A stretch of 64,000 bases of DNA from NCBI RefSeq assembly GCF_003386865.1, contig NZ_QTUA01000001.1, forward strand, positions 3,224,001-3,288,000, given 5' to 3'. This DNA is from Calidifontibacter indicus (GTDB lineage Bacteria; Actinomycetota; Actinomycetes; Actinomycetales; Dermatophilaceae). The position numbers and the translations under genes are program-made. The notes under the pieces were generated by a model. The model was not told the origin of the DNA. It was given only the letters and a program-made list of their open reading frames with translations, and made no database searches. Within the stretch, counting starts at the first letter, position 1, and each line of letters starts with the position of its first letter. Below are positions 53,237-62,195 of this stretch, one piece after another.

Positions 53237-53458
53237 TCAGCGGTAGCGGAAAACGATGCGGCCGCGGGTCAGGTCATACGGGGAAAGCTCCACCACCACG
53301 CGGTCCTCGGGGAGGATCCGGATGTAGTGCTGACGCATCTTTCCCGAGATGTGTGCGAGCACCTTGTGACCGTTCGTGAGCTCCACCCGGAACATTGCGT
53401 TCGGGAGAGCTTCGACGATCGTGCCCTCGATCTCGATGACACCGTCCTTCTTGGCCAT
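53237..53458 (-). CDS. infA: Translation initiation factor IF-1
   Basis: This is a 73-residue IF-1, a single S1/OB fold: [40 protein letters not shown], ending [13 protein letters not shown] 53458 has a ggagg site 5 bp upstream. It is the first gene of the ribosomal block. Confidence 0.98.
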   Translation of the reverse strand: MAKKDGVIEIEGTIVEALPNAMFRVELTNGHKVLAHISGKMRQHYIRILPEDRVVVELSPYDLTRGRIVFRYR

Positions 53459-53553
53459 ATCCTCCACATACTCACTGGTCAACGGGCTCCGCCCCGGTTG
53501 GGCGGACCCTCGATGGATTCAGGGCACACGAAGGCACACTGAACCGACGCACT

Positions 53554-53583
53554 AGCTTACGCCGCAGGCACCATTACGCCCAA
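53554..53583 (-). promoter_or_regulatory. infA: Promoter of the infA operon
   Basis: On the minus strand TTGGGC, an 18-bp spacer and TAAGCT lie about 100 bp upstream of infA, fitting a housekeeping sigma promoter. The call rests on pattern only. Confidence 0.5.
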
Positions 53584-53622
53584 ATCGTGCGGTGCCTGCC
53601 CTTGGGTCGGTCACCGCAGGTG

Positions 53623-55413
53623 CTACTCACCGAGGAGGCACACGGAGCTGATAGGGGCCATGGCGGATCGTGCCTCGTAGACGTACACCGACCTTCGATC
53701 CCCCAGGGCAGTGAGCCTGGACCCGGCGGAGTGGATGGAGTCGGTCGTTGTGGAGTCGACGTCCTTGCCGTCGTAGGCGCTGGCGTCCTTGCCCAACTTC
53801 GAAATGGCCGCGAAGAACTCCGAGTCGGAGTAACCGTTCAGCTGCGTAGACGCCGCCTGATAACTGGAGCACAACTGTGCCCGATCGACCGTCGCCGCTC
53901 CGACGACCAGTGCACCCACCAGCCCGACAGCAAGCGGTGCCGCCAAAGCCGCCGCCGTCCGGCCGCGCCGTTCGGCACCGACGACGGCGCTCCCGTCACC
54001 ACCCATGCCGCCGCTGGGTCGCAAGATGTTCATCGCCGCGCTGGTCACCCCGACCACCACGCTGGTCCGCGAAGGCACCCACGCCCGGGCGAACACGACC
54101 CCTGCGAGCCAAATGGTGAGCGCGATGTCGATCAGCAACGCGCCGCCGGGTCGGCGGGACATCACCCCCACCACGGCGACCGCCACGCAGACGCCGCCGG
54201 CAAGCAGGGCACGGTTCCATCCAGAGCGGGTCAACGCCATGTAGCCGGCGGAGGCCGATGGCGAAGGTCCCTGAGCTCCCGAGGCCGCCGCCGCGGGAGC
54301 CACCCGCGCAGCGGTGGTCGACGGCCGCGACGGCCGAACGAAGGCACGCAGTTCATCTGGAACAGGAACGACCGATGTGCGCGCGTCACCGAACCACTCC
54401 CGACACTGCGGCACCAGCCAGAGCAATCCAGCAAGAGCGACCGTCGACCCGAAGGTGAACGCGACCGGGCGAGGTAGGCCACCGCTCGGGCACAGAAGCA
54501 CCGCCACCAGGAGCCCGATCACGGCGCCGGTGGCATACACACGGGAGTCTTTGGCCCGCGATCGTCGCAGTCCCGAGTAGGCGATCCACCCGAAGGCGGC
54601 CGATGCGACCAGGAACAGGAGCGTGAACACGCCTCCCGCCCCGGCGGCCGACACGCGTGGCAGTGCGGCCACCGCTCCCACGCTCGCCGCACTCGCGGCG
54701 CAGGTCACGCTGAGTTGGAAGCCACGAAGGACGGCGATCGCATCGCCACCCACCGGATGGCCGGACCGCCGCGCCACGGCAAGTGCTGCGCAGCCACCGA
54801 GGGCGGCCGCCCGCGCTGCCGCCTCGTAACTTGTCAGATCGCCCGGCAGACCCGCCACTGCGAGCACGGCAAGCACGGCGGCCGACCATCCCGTGGCCGA
54901 TCGGCCACGGCCGGCTGACCACGCAACGAATGCGGACCATGCTGCGAACAGCACCGCCGCAACGGTCGACAGGGTGAGCGGGTAGAGGTAAGCGGGTGTG
55001 CGCAGCTCCGATGCCCCGAGTGCTCCCTGAAGGTCACGCAGCGCAGGGAATGCGTTCAGGAGGCCAAGGCCGGCCGCGATCGCGAAGAGTGCCGCGGCGC
55101 TGCGCAGCCCGACCGGGGCGTGGATGGCACCCAACGGACCTGCCGGCGTGGCGTGCCCGCTCCCTCGGACCTGCTGAGGCGGTCGCTGCCAAGACTGTGT
55201 CTGCGAGGAGGCGTCCGCTCGGGCGATGGATGCCTGACCGGAAGCCTCGATCGATGGTTGAACGGCCGGTTGCACAGTCGCTGCAGGCGCCGGTCCGATC
55301 GGCTCCTTGGTCAACGAGATTCCCCGCACAGTCGGCTGCCGCACCGTTCCACACAGCCCACACGCCACTCCGACCTCACCGGCCGGTGCACCACAAGCAA
55401 CGCAGCTGGACAT
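53623..55413 (-). CDS. Multispanning membrane protein with N-terminal zinc ribbon
   Basis: This is a 596-residue protein of unknown function. A zinc ribbon (C4-x2-C7 ... C18-x2-C21 in SSCVACGAPAGEVGVACGLC) is followed by a Ser/Gln/Pro linker. About ten membrane spans follow (for example ALFAIAAGLGLLNAF, VYATGAVIGLLVAVLLC, LLAGGVCVAVAVVGVMS), with a cytosolic loop near residues 360-410. The last 80 residues after the final span look extracellular. The start at 55413 has a gggagg site 7 bp upstream. It lies behind a lipoprotein and a Ser/Thr-rich membrane protein gene on the same strand, next to the TerD/GTPase cluster, whose GTPase has a similar ribbon. Confidence 0.75.
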   Translation of the reverse strand: MSSCVACGAPAGEVGVACGLCGTVRQPTVRGISLTKEPIGPAPAATVQPAVQPSIEASGQASIARADASSQTQSWQRPPQQVRGSGHATPAGPLGAIHAPVGLRSAAALFAIAAGLGLLNAFPALRDLQGALGASELRTPAYLYPLTLSTVAAVLFAAWSAFVAWSAGRGRSATGWSAAVLAVLAVAGLPGDLTSYEAAARAAALGGCAALAVARRSGHPVGGDAIAVLRGFQLSVTCAASAASVGAVAALPRVSAAGAGGVFTLLFLVASAAFGWIAYSGLRRSRAKDSRVYATGAVIGLLVAVLLCPSGGLPRPVAFTFGSTVALAGLLWLVPQCREWFGDARTSVVPVPDELRAFVRPSRPSTTAARVAPAAAASGAQGPSPSASAGYMALTRSGWNRALLAGGVCVAVAVVGVMSRRPGGALLIDIALTIWLAGVVFARAWVPSRTSVVVGVTSAAMNILRPSGGMGGDGSAVVGAERRGRTAAALAAPLAVGLVGALVVGAATVDRAQLCSSYQAASTQLNGYSDSEFFAAISKLGKDASAYDGKDVDSTTTDSIHSAGSRLTALGDRRSVYVYEARSAMAPISSVCLLGE

Positions 55414-55426
55414 TAGCCGGCCTCCC

Positions 55427-55972
55427 TCACCCACAGTGTTCAGCGACATAGCTGTTGACGTTCGAGATCGGTCCGAGCACCGTCATGCCGACCGCAAGAT
55501 TCTTCATGAGCGCAGTTCCCGGATTCATCGGGTCGTCGGCAGCATTGCCAAGTTGCTTGGAAAACGCGTCCGCGACCCGTTGAGTGTCACTCTGGATCTC
55601 CGGTGGTGCGACCTTTGCCATGTCGGCGAACATGGACGGGAGGGCCGAGGTTGCCATCAGCGCCTGCAGCATTCCGGTGACGAATGCGCCCGGGTCGGAG
55701 GTCTTCTCAACGTTGCTATTCGCTGACGCGAACGTATCGAGATACTGCTTCTTGTAGCGGTTCATGACCGCGCAGTACGACGCTGCCGACGACGGAGTCC
55801 CCTCACCGCCGCCCGTCGCACTGGGAGCGTCACCACCAGAGGTCGTGGCGGCGACCGACCCAGCCTCGGCAGCCGGCGCAGATGTGGAGTCGGAGGACCT
55901 GCACCCGGTGACGAGCACGCTCGCCAACAACACCGGCGCAGCCAGTCGGACAATGACTTGATTCGTCCCCAT
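55427..55972 (-). CDS. Predicted lipoprotein, unknown function
   Basis: This is a 181-residue lipoprotein with signal VRLAAPVLLASVLVTGCRSS (lipobox Cys about residue 24), a Ser/Thr/Gly linker and a small helical domain (YCAVMNRYKKQYLDTFASAN, APPEIQSDTQRVADAFSKQL). No family is recognised. A gga-rich site (ggaggga) precedes the ATG. It sits between two membrane protein genes with gaps of 13 and 20 bp, so the three form an operon. Confidence 0.75.
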   Translation of the reverse strand: MGTNQVIVRLAAPVLLASVLVTGCRSSDSTSAPAAEAGSVAATTSGGDAPSATGGGEGTPSSAASYCAVMNRYKKQYLDTFASANSNVEKTSDPGAFVTGMLQALMATSALPSMFADMAKVAPPEIQSDTQRVADAFSKQLGNAADDPMNPGTALMKNLAVGMTVLGPISNVNSYVAEHCG

Positions 55973-55992
55973 TCGGATCCCTCCGCAACCTC

Positions 55993-57030
55993 TCAGGAAT
56001 GTAACGGCACCATCTGCCGAGGAAGGCAGAAGTTGGTGTAGTTCGCGCCTTCGGACGCGAAGGTGGTGCGACACCACGCGCGCACTTGATCGGCCGACGA
56101 GGCATCGAGCAGGGCGAGCGTCACCCAGATCTCCCGGCCGTCCGACGACCGTTTACCAAAATCGTTCTGGCGCAGAAGGATGACGCCGTATGTGGAGAAC
56201 CGGGGGTCGGACTTCAGACGCTGGTGTTGGTTGTAGATGTCCGTCGCGGTGAACGGTGTGGGCTGAATCAGTGTGTCGACCGCGCCCACGTACGGACTCG
56301 CCAACTGCGCCGCCCAGGTGCCGTCGAGTTGAACGGTCGACAACGACGTAGAACGCTCGGTGTCGAGTGCGCCGAGGGCAGATCCGTCATCGGTCGGTTC
56401 TGTCGAATCGGTGGGCGACTCGTCCGAAGATTCGCTCGACGAGGTTTCGGACGTCGTCTCCTCTGTCGATTCCGAGGGCGTCTCGGGGGATGTCTCGGAC
56501 GACGCTGATTGTGTTGACTCCGTCGCCAAGCCCGGTGTGCCGGACCCGACTCCTTGAGCCGAGCCGTCCGGCGCACCGGAATCCGAGGCAGTCACCGTGA
56601 CCGTCGATCGCCCCGCCGACGCGGCACCACTGCCGTTGTCACCGAGTGCGAGCACGGCGACGCCGACGAGCGCGATTGCCGCTGCCGCACCGGAGAGAGC
56701 GACCCACCCACGGTTGGACCCCTTGTTGTTTATGGGGCCTGGAGGCACACCCTGACCACCGCTGCCCCCGGGCTGCGCCGAGGACGCTTGCTCGCTAGAT
56801 GAGGCCTGCACCGGGGCGTGTGCGGTTTGCCACGAAGTAGCGGATGACGCAACAGGCGCGGAGGTGGGCTTGCTCAAATTGATCGGCGTAGCCGACGGCG
56901 CAGAAGCGGTCCGAAACGCATCGTTCTTGTCGAGACGAATCGGACGCCGGGTGTTTTCGGAGTCCTTCACACGCAAAGTCAATGAGCCACGCGGGCGAAT
57001 CGCATGTCCTGAAAACACGCGACAGCCCAC
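55993..57030 (-). CDS. Single-span membrane protein with Ser/Thr/Glu-rich stalk
   Basis: This protein of up to 345 residues has a cytosolic N-terminus rich in Ser/Ala/Gln and one membrane span (WVALSGAAAAIALVGVAVLA). A long acidic Ser/Thr/Glu/Pro stalk follows (SETSPETPSESTEETTSETS and similar). The C-terminal extracellular domain has SLSTVQLDGTWAAQLASPYV, FSTYGVILLRQNDFGKRSSD and two cysteines (RAWCRTTF, TNFCLPRQ). The start is uncertain: GTG 57030 is the longest, and GTG 56970 (MKDSENTRRP) is an alternative. It diverges from terD and heads the three-gene operon. Confidence 0.7.
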   Translation of the reverse strand: MGCRVFSGHAIRPRGSLTLRVKDSENTRRPIRLDKNDAFRTASAPSATPINLSKPTSAPVASSATSWQTAHAPVQASSSEQASSAQPGGSGGQGVPPGPINNKGSNRGWVALSGAAAAIALVGVAVLALGDNGSGAASAGRSTVTVTASDSGAPDGSAQGVGSGTPGLATESTQSASSETSPETPSESTEETTSETSSSESSDESPTDSTEPTDDGSALGALDTERSTSLSTVQLDGTWAAQLASPYVGAVDTLIQPTPFTATDIYNQHQRLKSDPRFSTYGVILLRQNDFGKRSSDGREIWVTLALLDASSADQVRAWCRTTFASEGANYTNFCLPRQMVPLHS

Positions 57031-57096
57031 CGCGGGTGGCGTGTGGTGTCATGAGGCACGCTAGGCACCAAGCCTAAGGAAAGGTGTGCCACCGTC

Positions 57097-57675
57097 ATGT
57101 CGATCGCCCTCAGCAAGGGATCAGCCATCAGCCTCAGCAAGGAGGCGCCGGGCCTTCGGTCCGTTTCCGCCGGCCTGGGCTGGGACCCTCGCGCCACCAC
57201 CGGTTACGAGTTCGACCTGGACGCGTCCTTGTTGGGACTCGGCACCAACGGTCGTGCCTACTCCGATCAGTGGTTCGTCTTCTACGGGAACCTCTCCTCC
57301 CCCGACGGGTCGGTGCAGCACACCGGAGACGAACGCAGCGGTGCCGCCGAGGGCGACGACGAGACGATCAATGTCGATCTCGCCGCGCTGCCGCCCGAGA
57401 TCGATCGACTGGTCTTCGTGGCGTCGATCCACGAGGCACAGGCGCGCGGGCAGAACTTCGGCCAGGTGCAGAACGCCTACATCCGCATGGTCGACAACGA
57501 ATCGGGTCGCGAGTTGGCCCGCTACGACCTCACCGAGGACTACTCGACCGAGACCGCACTCATCTTCGGTGAACTCGCCCGCAACGGGTCCGACTGGCAG
57601 TTCCGTGCGACCGGCCAGGGCACCAGCGGTGGTCTGGCTCAGGTGATCACGTCGTTCGGGCTGCAGGTCGGCTGA
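57097..57675 (+). CDS. terD: TerD-family protein
   Basis: This is a 192-residue TerD domain protein. The N-terminus MSIALSKGSAISLSKEAPGL and the calcium-binding-type blocks YEFDLDASLLGLGTNG and GDDETINVDLAALPPEIDRL are all standard. IYV-type strands end with GLAQVITSFGLQVG. TerD proteins belong to tellurite, phage and stress resistance systems and bind Ca2+. It faces the TerD-like/GTPase operon across a short hairpin. Confidence 0.95.
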   Translation: MSIALSKGSAISLSKEAPGLRSVSAGLGWDPRATTGYEFDLDASLLGLGTNGRAYSDQWFVFYGNLSSPDGSVQHTGDERSGAAEGDDETINVDLAALPPEIDRLVFVASIHEAQARGQNFGQVQNAYIRMVDNESGRELARYDLTEDYSTETALIFGELARNGSDWQFRATGQGTSGGLAQVITSFGLQVG

Positions 57676-57692
57676 GCAGGCTCGTAGCGCGT

Positions 57693-57720
57693 TGGAGGAA
57701 GCGATCCACCGGTTCCTCCA
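57693..57720. terminator. Hairpin between convergent terD genes
   Basis: The arms tggaggaa and ttcctcca with a 12-nt loop lie between the stops of terD (57675) and the minus-strand TerD-like gene (57730). Confidence 0.5.
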
Positions 57721-57729
57721 GCGCGCCCT

Positions 57730-58293
57730 CTATTCGACGTTGACCGAGTGCTCCCGCGCAAGCGCCGCGAGCCCCTCGGCATAGCCTTGGTCGACTATGC
57801 GCAGCTTCCATTCGCCACGTCGTTGATACAACTCCGCAGCGACCGCACACTGTTCTGTCGTGTACCCGGCGGCATTCACATAGGTGTAGAGCTCTTCGCC
57901 GTCTTCAGCTTCGAGGTCGACGGCCCTGATGCCGACAGCGCCGGCTGCGGCGAGTGATTGTCCCGGCACGAGCGTCGATATCGACAAGAGCACCCGCTCC
58001 ACGTCTGGCTCGAGCCTGCTCAGGTCGATGACTAACTGTGCCCGGTCGACGACTGAGGACGAACCGCCGAGCGGCGCGGAACGGACCATCGCATTGCCCG
58101 TGGGGCTGGCCGGCGAATTCCAGAACAGGAAGTGTCCATCGGACAGCACCGCGCCGTCCGCAGCGCAGATCAAGGCGCAGACATCGACCTCCGCGGAATG
58201 GTTCTGCCACGTGATCCCGACGAGAAGTGCTCCGCAGGTCGTTCCGTCCGTCCGCCGGAGCGTTGCGTTCGCCCCTTTCACCAGAGCTGTCAT
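57730..58293 (-). CDS. Divergent TerD-like protein
   Basis: This 187-residue protein of the TerD fold is diverged from the neighbour at 57097. It begins MTALVKGANATLRR. The TerD core is recognisable (VGITWQNHSAEVDVCALICA, GHFLFWNSPASPTGNAMVRS, VIDLSRLEPDVERVLLSIST), but the canonical DLDAS is replaced by EVDVCAL. The end (QGYAEGLAALAREHSVNVE) matches TerD C-termini. It overlaps the GTPase gene by 4 bp and is the last gene of that operon. Confidence 0.88.
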   Translation of the reverse strand: MTALVKGANATLRRTDGTTCGALLVGITWQNHSAEVDVCALICAADGAVLSDGHFLFWNSPASPTGNAMVRSAPLGGSSSVVDRAQLVIDLSRLEPDVERVLLSISTLVPGQSLAAAGAVGIRAVDLEAEDGEELYTYVNAAGYTTEQCAVAAELYQRRGEWKLRIVDQGYAEGLAALAREHSVNVE

Positions 58294-59330
58294 GCGATGA
58301 CGCCCCTTCGAGTGAGCACGTCCTTGACGAAATCGAGCACCCGGAACGGGTTCATCCCGCCCCGCCCGAGTGAATCCGTACCCGGCACGACACCGAGGGC
58401 AGCCGTCGCGAACAGGCGCGCCGGCATTCGACTCTGGGAAATGGCGTTCAACAGCCCGACTCCCTGAAGGAACTCCAAAAGGCCACGTAGTTCGGCGTCG
58501 AGGAGTTGACCGTCTGCTTCGTCGTAACAACGGGTGCTCATCGATGGATCCCTCCGCATGGCGGCGCCCGGGCGCAACATGATGTCGTCGAACGGCTTTG
58601 CCTGAATGTCCTTGAGCTGATGGAGCACGTCGAACTTGCTGAGCACCACCGCGAGTGTCTGGTGCGAGCTCTCGGCCGCGAGGTGCCGTTCACGAGCGTC
58701 CAGAACCCGCCGCAGGACATTGAGGTCGTCGCCGGCACCGGCCGGGAAGTTGATGATGCCCGCGAGCGCGGCGCGGATCTGCGGCACCTTGAGTGGATCG
58801 ATCAGTGCGACCAGCACGTCGACCTTGCCCAGGTAGTTGAAGCGCTCGTCGGTGGGCTCCAGGTCCTGGAAGTCCTCGCCGGCAGCATCGATCAACGAGA
58901 GACAGCAGGTGCGCTCTCCCACCCGGAAGGACCAGATCAACGGTTCGACCCGGGCTTCTTCCAACCGGGCGGTACCCGGCAGCAGGCCCCGTTGGTGGTA
59001 TAGCGGCACCAAATAGTTCTGTGCGAACCGGCCACCGAGAGAGGAGAACCACGGCGGCGCCTCGCGCGCGATCTCCGGGCTCATCTGCCCGACGTCGCCG
59101 ATCGGTCGCAAGTAGGTGCCGTGGTGCCTGCTCAGAAATTCCTCCAGCTGCGTGATCAGCACCGCGATCAGCACCGACTTGCCACTGGACCGTGCGCCAG
59201 TCATGGCGATCGAGACGCGATCGGTCGCTGCCAACCACTCAGCGGGCACGTCGAATCCACAGGAGCCACAACGCCCCGCGGTGGATGCCGGCGCAAAACA
59301 GGTCGGGCATGCCATCGAATGTGCTGTCAT
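58290..59330 (-). CDS. TRAFAC-type GTPase with N-terminal zinc ribbon
   Basis: This is a 346-residue GTPase-like protein. A zinc ribbon (C8-x2-C11 ... C21-x2-C24) precedes the P-loop TGARSSGKSVL (residues 44-54). A DxxG-type Walker B is in CLSLIDAAGEDFQDL, and SKFDVL stands in for the NKxD guanine motif. The style matches GTPases that head actinobacterial conflict/stress clusters together with GAP1 and vWA proteins. It overlaps both neighbours by 4 bp, so all subunits are made in step. Nucleotide specificity is inferred, not shown. Confidence 0.8.
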   Translation of the reverse strand: MTAHSMACPTCFAPASTAGRCGSCGFDVPAEWLAATDRVSIAMTGARSSGKSVLIAVLITQLEEFLSRHHGTYLRPIGDVGQMSPEIAREAPPWFSSLGGRFAQNYLVPLYHQRGLLPGTARLEEARVEPLIWSFRVGERTCCLSLIDAAGEDFQDLEPTDERFNYLGKVDVLVALIDPLKVPQIRAALAGIINFPAGAGDDLNVLRRVLDARERHLAAESSHQTLAVVLSKFDVLHQLKDIQAKPFDDIMLRPGAAMRRDPSMSTRCYDEADGQLLDAELRGLLEFLQGVGLLNAISQSRMPARLFATAALGVVPGTDSLGRGGMNPFRVLDFVKDVLTRRGVIA

Positions 59331-60352
59331 GGCCGGTCCAGCGGGAACAAGGACTGCATCAGTTGTCCAGCAGCCGACGCGTCCAATTGCGAACGCTGCA
59401 ACGACACGACGACGTGACCGGCTTCGTGCAACGGTCGCAGCGCCGCCAACTCGTCGTCCCAGGCGGCCGATGGACGATCTTCAGCGAGGGCCTCGAACGG
59501 CGATCTTCCCAGCACGAGCATGCGCAGCCGGGCGACCGGGGTTCGCGATCCGAACTCGATCAGTTCGGCTGCGTCGGCAGGTACGCCGTCACAGAGCACG
59601 AACACGTCACCGTCGGTGCCCGCGAGTGCTGCCGCCTGACGAATCGCCGGGGTGAGCCGTGGCCACGGCGACGGCACCGCACCGAGCACATCCGACCATT
59701 GGACGGTCGGGCCGTCGAGCAACTGAGCCACGTTGCGGTACCCGGCCCCGGATGGTGCGAGCACCTCGACCGGTGCCACCTGAGCGTGAGTGATCGCAGC
59801 TCCGAACACCACTTCCAGCAGCGGACGGACCTGTGCCTGTCGACCCGCCGCCAGCATTGACGCCGAGCAGTCGACGACCGCCGCCCACGGGCGTCCGGGA
59901 CCTGTGCCGTTACGGCCCGCTTCGAAGTACGCCTGCCGACCGGCGGCGTGCCAAGGCTGCTCGACGACCCGAGCGCCGACGGCCTGTGGCACGCCGCCCG
60001 CATGGATCTCACCACCGACGAATTCGGCCAGGACAGCCTGCCGCCGCCCACCGATCGAGGACGATCGCCGCACGGTGACGTTCCCTGCCCCCGCACCCAC
60101 CAACGTGAGTTCCGCTGTGGCGCCCTCGGGGAAGACAACACCGACCGCAGGAGTCGCCACGAGCGCCAGACCGTCGCTGGCGTCAACGATCATCGAGGTG
60201 GCCGAAATCGTGGCAACCGGGGCCACGGTCGCCCCCGGTGCGGTGCCGTTCGACAACGAAAGCTGTGCCGCCGACGAGCACGACAGTGATACCCGCAGCC
60301 GGGCAGCCGGCAGCGGCGTAGCTGCACCGTCGGTCAAATTGACGATTGCCAT
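59327..60352 (-). CDS. vWA-domain protein of the TerD/GTPase operon
   Basis: This is a 341-residue protein. The C-terminal half is a von Willebrand A domain with the metal-site motif D161-C-S-A-S165 (AAVVDCSASMLAAG) and the second acidic strand GTDGDVFVLCDGVPAD. The N-terminal 130 residues form a beta-rich domain (LPAARLRVSLSCSSAAQLSL) that resembles TerD-like folds only loosely. In Ter systems vWA proteins act as metal-dependent adaptors. It overlaps the GTPase gene by 4 bp. Confidence 0.82.
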   Translation of the reverse strand: MAIVNLTDGAATPLPAARLRVSLSCSSAAQLSLSNGTAPGATVAPVATISATSMIVDASDGLALVATPAVGVVFPEGATAELTLVGAGAGNVTVRRSSSIGGRRQAVLAEFVGGEIHAGGVPQAVGARVVEQPWHAAGRQAYFEAGRNGTGPGRPWAAVVDCSASMLAAGRQAQVRPLLEVVFGAAITHAQVAPVEVLAPSGAGYRNVAQLLDGPTVQWSDVLGAVPSPWPRLTPAIRQAAALAGTDGDVFVLCDGVPADAAELIEFGSRTPVARLRMLVLGRSPFEALAEDRPSAAWDDELAALRPLHEAGHVVVSLQRSQLDASAAGQLMQSLFPLDRP

Positions 60353-60407
60353 CTCCTAGTCCTTCTTCCTGGTTCTCTGCCCTGCTGTCTGCCACGCGTC
60401 GGCCATG

Positions 60408-62195
60408 TCACCGATACCCCACGAGGCCACGGAGCAAGGTCAACACCACATCTCGTAGCGTGCCCCCGGAGCGGGTCACGGTCGACCACACACTCGTTGC
60501 CCCGAAGTCCATGCGGTGGGCGAGCAGGACATGGCCGCTGCCCCCGAGATCGGGACGACTCATCTGGTCGATCGCGTCGCGCAGCCCGCTGAATTGAAAC
60601 GCGAACGGCATCAGCTCGTCCGGATCGAACTCCGCGACGTAACCGCGCAGCAGATCGAGACCGTCACCCCCGTGCCAAGGTGCGGCGTCGGGCTCGATGA
60701 GTTCCGCCCGACCGATCGCGAGCAACAGCGGTCCACGCATCCGCAACGCGAAGCCGTCAACGCGGTCTGCTCCGTCGGCGACCGCCCGCAGCTGGGTCAG
60801 CGAACTCATCACGAGGCGGTCCTGAGCCGCGATGTGTGCAAGAGCCAAGCCCGACAGCGGGGAGACGGCCGGCAACGCTGCGGTCCATTCTCGACTTGCG
60901 ACCAACTGCGCATACGACAGACCTTCACCGGCCAACACCCGATGTGCGGCTAGCGCTGACCCCGGCGACGGGAGGTCGTAGCTGTCCAACGCATCCTCGG
61001 CAAGCCCTTCCGTCTGCGCCTCCTGTTGCGCGCTCGTGGTCGACGGCGACCCCCGCAGCACCCCGTGCTTCGAGCCCTGTGTCGCCGCCGCCAGTTCGAA
61101 CGGCTCCGAAACAGACGGCGGGTCCTTCAACAGGTCAACACCGCCGACGCCGGGGAGCTCGGGAGTCGGCGCACCCCGACGTGTTTCAACCCCTCCGGCC
61201 GACCTGGCGACGACAGGTTCCGAGGCGGAGTGTTGCTGGTGCACGAAGAAGGGTTCGGGCGGGAGGTCGGGCTCCAGGCCGACCATGCGCCGGAGCGCAC
61301 CGAGGGGGTCGCGCTCAGCGTCCGGCCGGTGATCGCGGTCGACGAGCAGCTCACGCAACGATCCCGGATCGCGCCCGCTCATCGCCCGGACGACCTCGAG
61401 CCACCGGTCGTCGCCCTCGGCGGACTCGGTGCAGTCGACGACGACAAGCCCGCGGCCGTCGGCCGAGGTGCGGGGTGCGTGCTCGCTGCGTTCCACCGTC
61501 ATGATGTCGAAACCTCTGTCGACGAGGTCTACGGCGCTGGCCGCGTCTTCGTAGCATGCCCAGCGGGTCATTGCACTACGGCCGAAGGGCAGCAACCACG
61601 CGAGGAAATCCAGCAGGCCGGCCGCGTCGCGGTGGTCAGGTACGACCAGGACGACCTGACGATGCTCGACGATCGCAGGCATGGCCCGCGCGACCGCAGA
61701 CTCGACGGTGTTCTGCGCCATCGCCGTGTCGCCGTGCAACCAGGCCATGAACGGTAGCTGCACCGCCGGCAGCCGGACAGTCTCAGGAAGGCGCGCCTCG
61801 GAGACTTCGGTGACGCCGTAGGGGCGCAGCCAGTCCGGGCTGAATGCCCAATCCATCGGGCGCGCAGGCGGGGTCAGGTCGAGCTGCGCCGCATGGGTGA
61901 AGACGTTGCCCGGCCGACCCGTCGAGTCCGATCCCGCCTCGACGCTGTGCCACGCGAGCACGCTCGGCGAACTACCGTTCCCGAACGGAACAACGCGCCA
62001 GCGGGCGGCACGCGACGCGAGTTCGGCGTTGCTGACGAACGGTGTCACGCGCTGGGGCAGCGACACCGTTCGCCCGCGCACCAGGAGGTCCTGTGCGTCC
62101 TCGGAGAGGGCTCCCCCGATCTCCACGACGCCCCACCCACCCTGCCGGCCACCGCGAGCGCCATCTGCGATGGCGTACGTGAGTTGGCCTGTCAT
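60408..62195 (-). CDS. GTPase-associated protein 1 (GAP1)-like
   Basis: This is a 595-residue protein whose N-terminus (TYAIADGARGGRQGGWGVVE, then GRPGNVFTHAAQLDL near residue 95) matches the style of GTPase-associated protein 1 N-terminal domains. These carry a conserved G-R-P-G-N-x-F-x-H block. A middle ATPase-like helical region (VVLVVPDHRDAAGLLDFLAW, LLPFGRSAMTRWACYEDAAS) and a variable C-terminus follow. Its role in such systems is thought to be scaffolding of the GTPase. It overlaps the upstream gene by 4 bp and is separated by 55 bp from the vWA gene. Confidence 0.65.
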   Translation of the reverse strand: MTGQLTYAIADGARGGRQGGWGVVEIGGALSEDAQDLLVRGRTVSLPQRVTPFVSNAELASRAARWRVVPFGNGSSPSVLAWHSVEAGSDSTGRPGNVFTHAAQLDLTPPARPMDWAFSPDWLRPYGVTEVSEARLPETVRLPAVQLPFMAWLHGDTAMAQNTVESAVARAMPAIVEHRQVVLVVPDHRDAAGLLDFLAWLLPFGRSAMTRWACYEDAASAVDLVDRGFDIMTVERSEHAPRTSADGRGLVVVDCTESAEGDDRWLEVVRAMSGRDPGSLRELLVDRDHRPDAERDPLGALRRMVGLEPDLPPEPFFVHQQHSASEPVVARSAGGVETRRGAPTPELPGVGGVDLLKDPPSVSEPFELAAATQGSKHGVLRGSPSTTSAQQEAQTEGLAEDALDSYDLPSPGSALAAHRVLAGEGLSYAQLVASREWTAALPAVSPLSGLALAHIAAQDRLVMSSLTQLRAVADGADRVDGFALRMRGPLLLAIGRAELIEPDAAPWHGGDGLDLLRGYVAEFDPDELMPFAFQFSGLRDAIDQMSRPDLGGSGHVLLAHRMDFGATSVWSTVTRSGGTLRDVVLTLLRGLVGYR

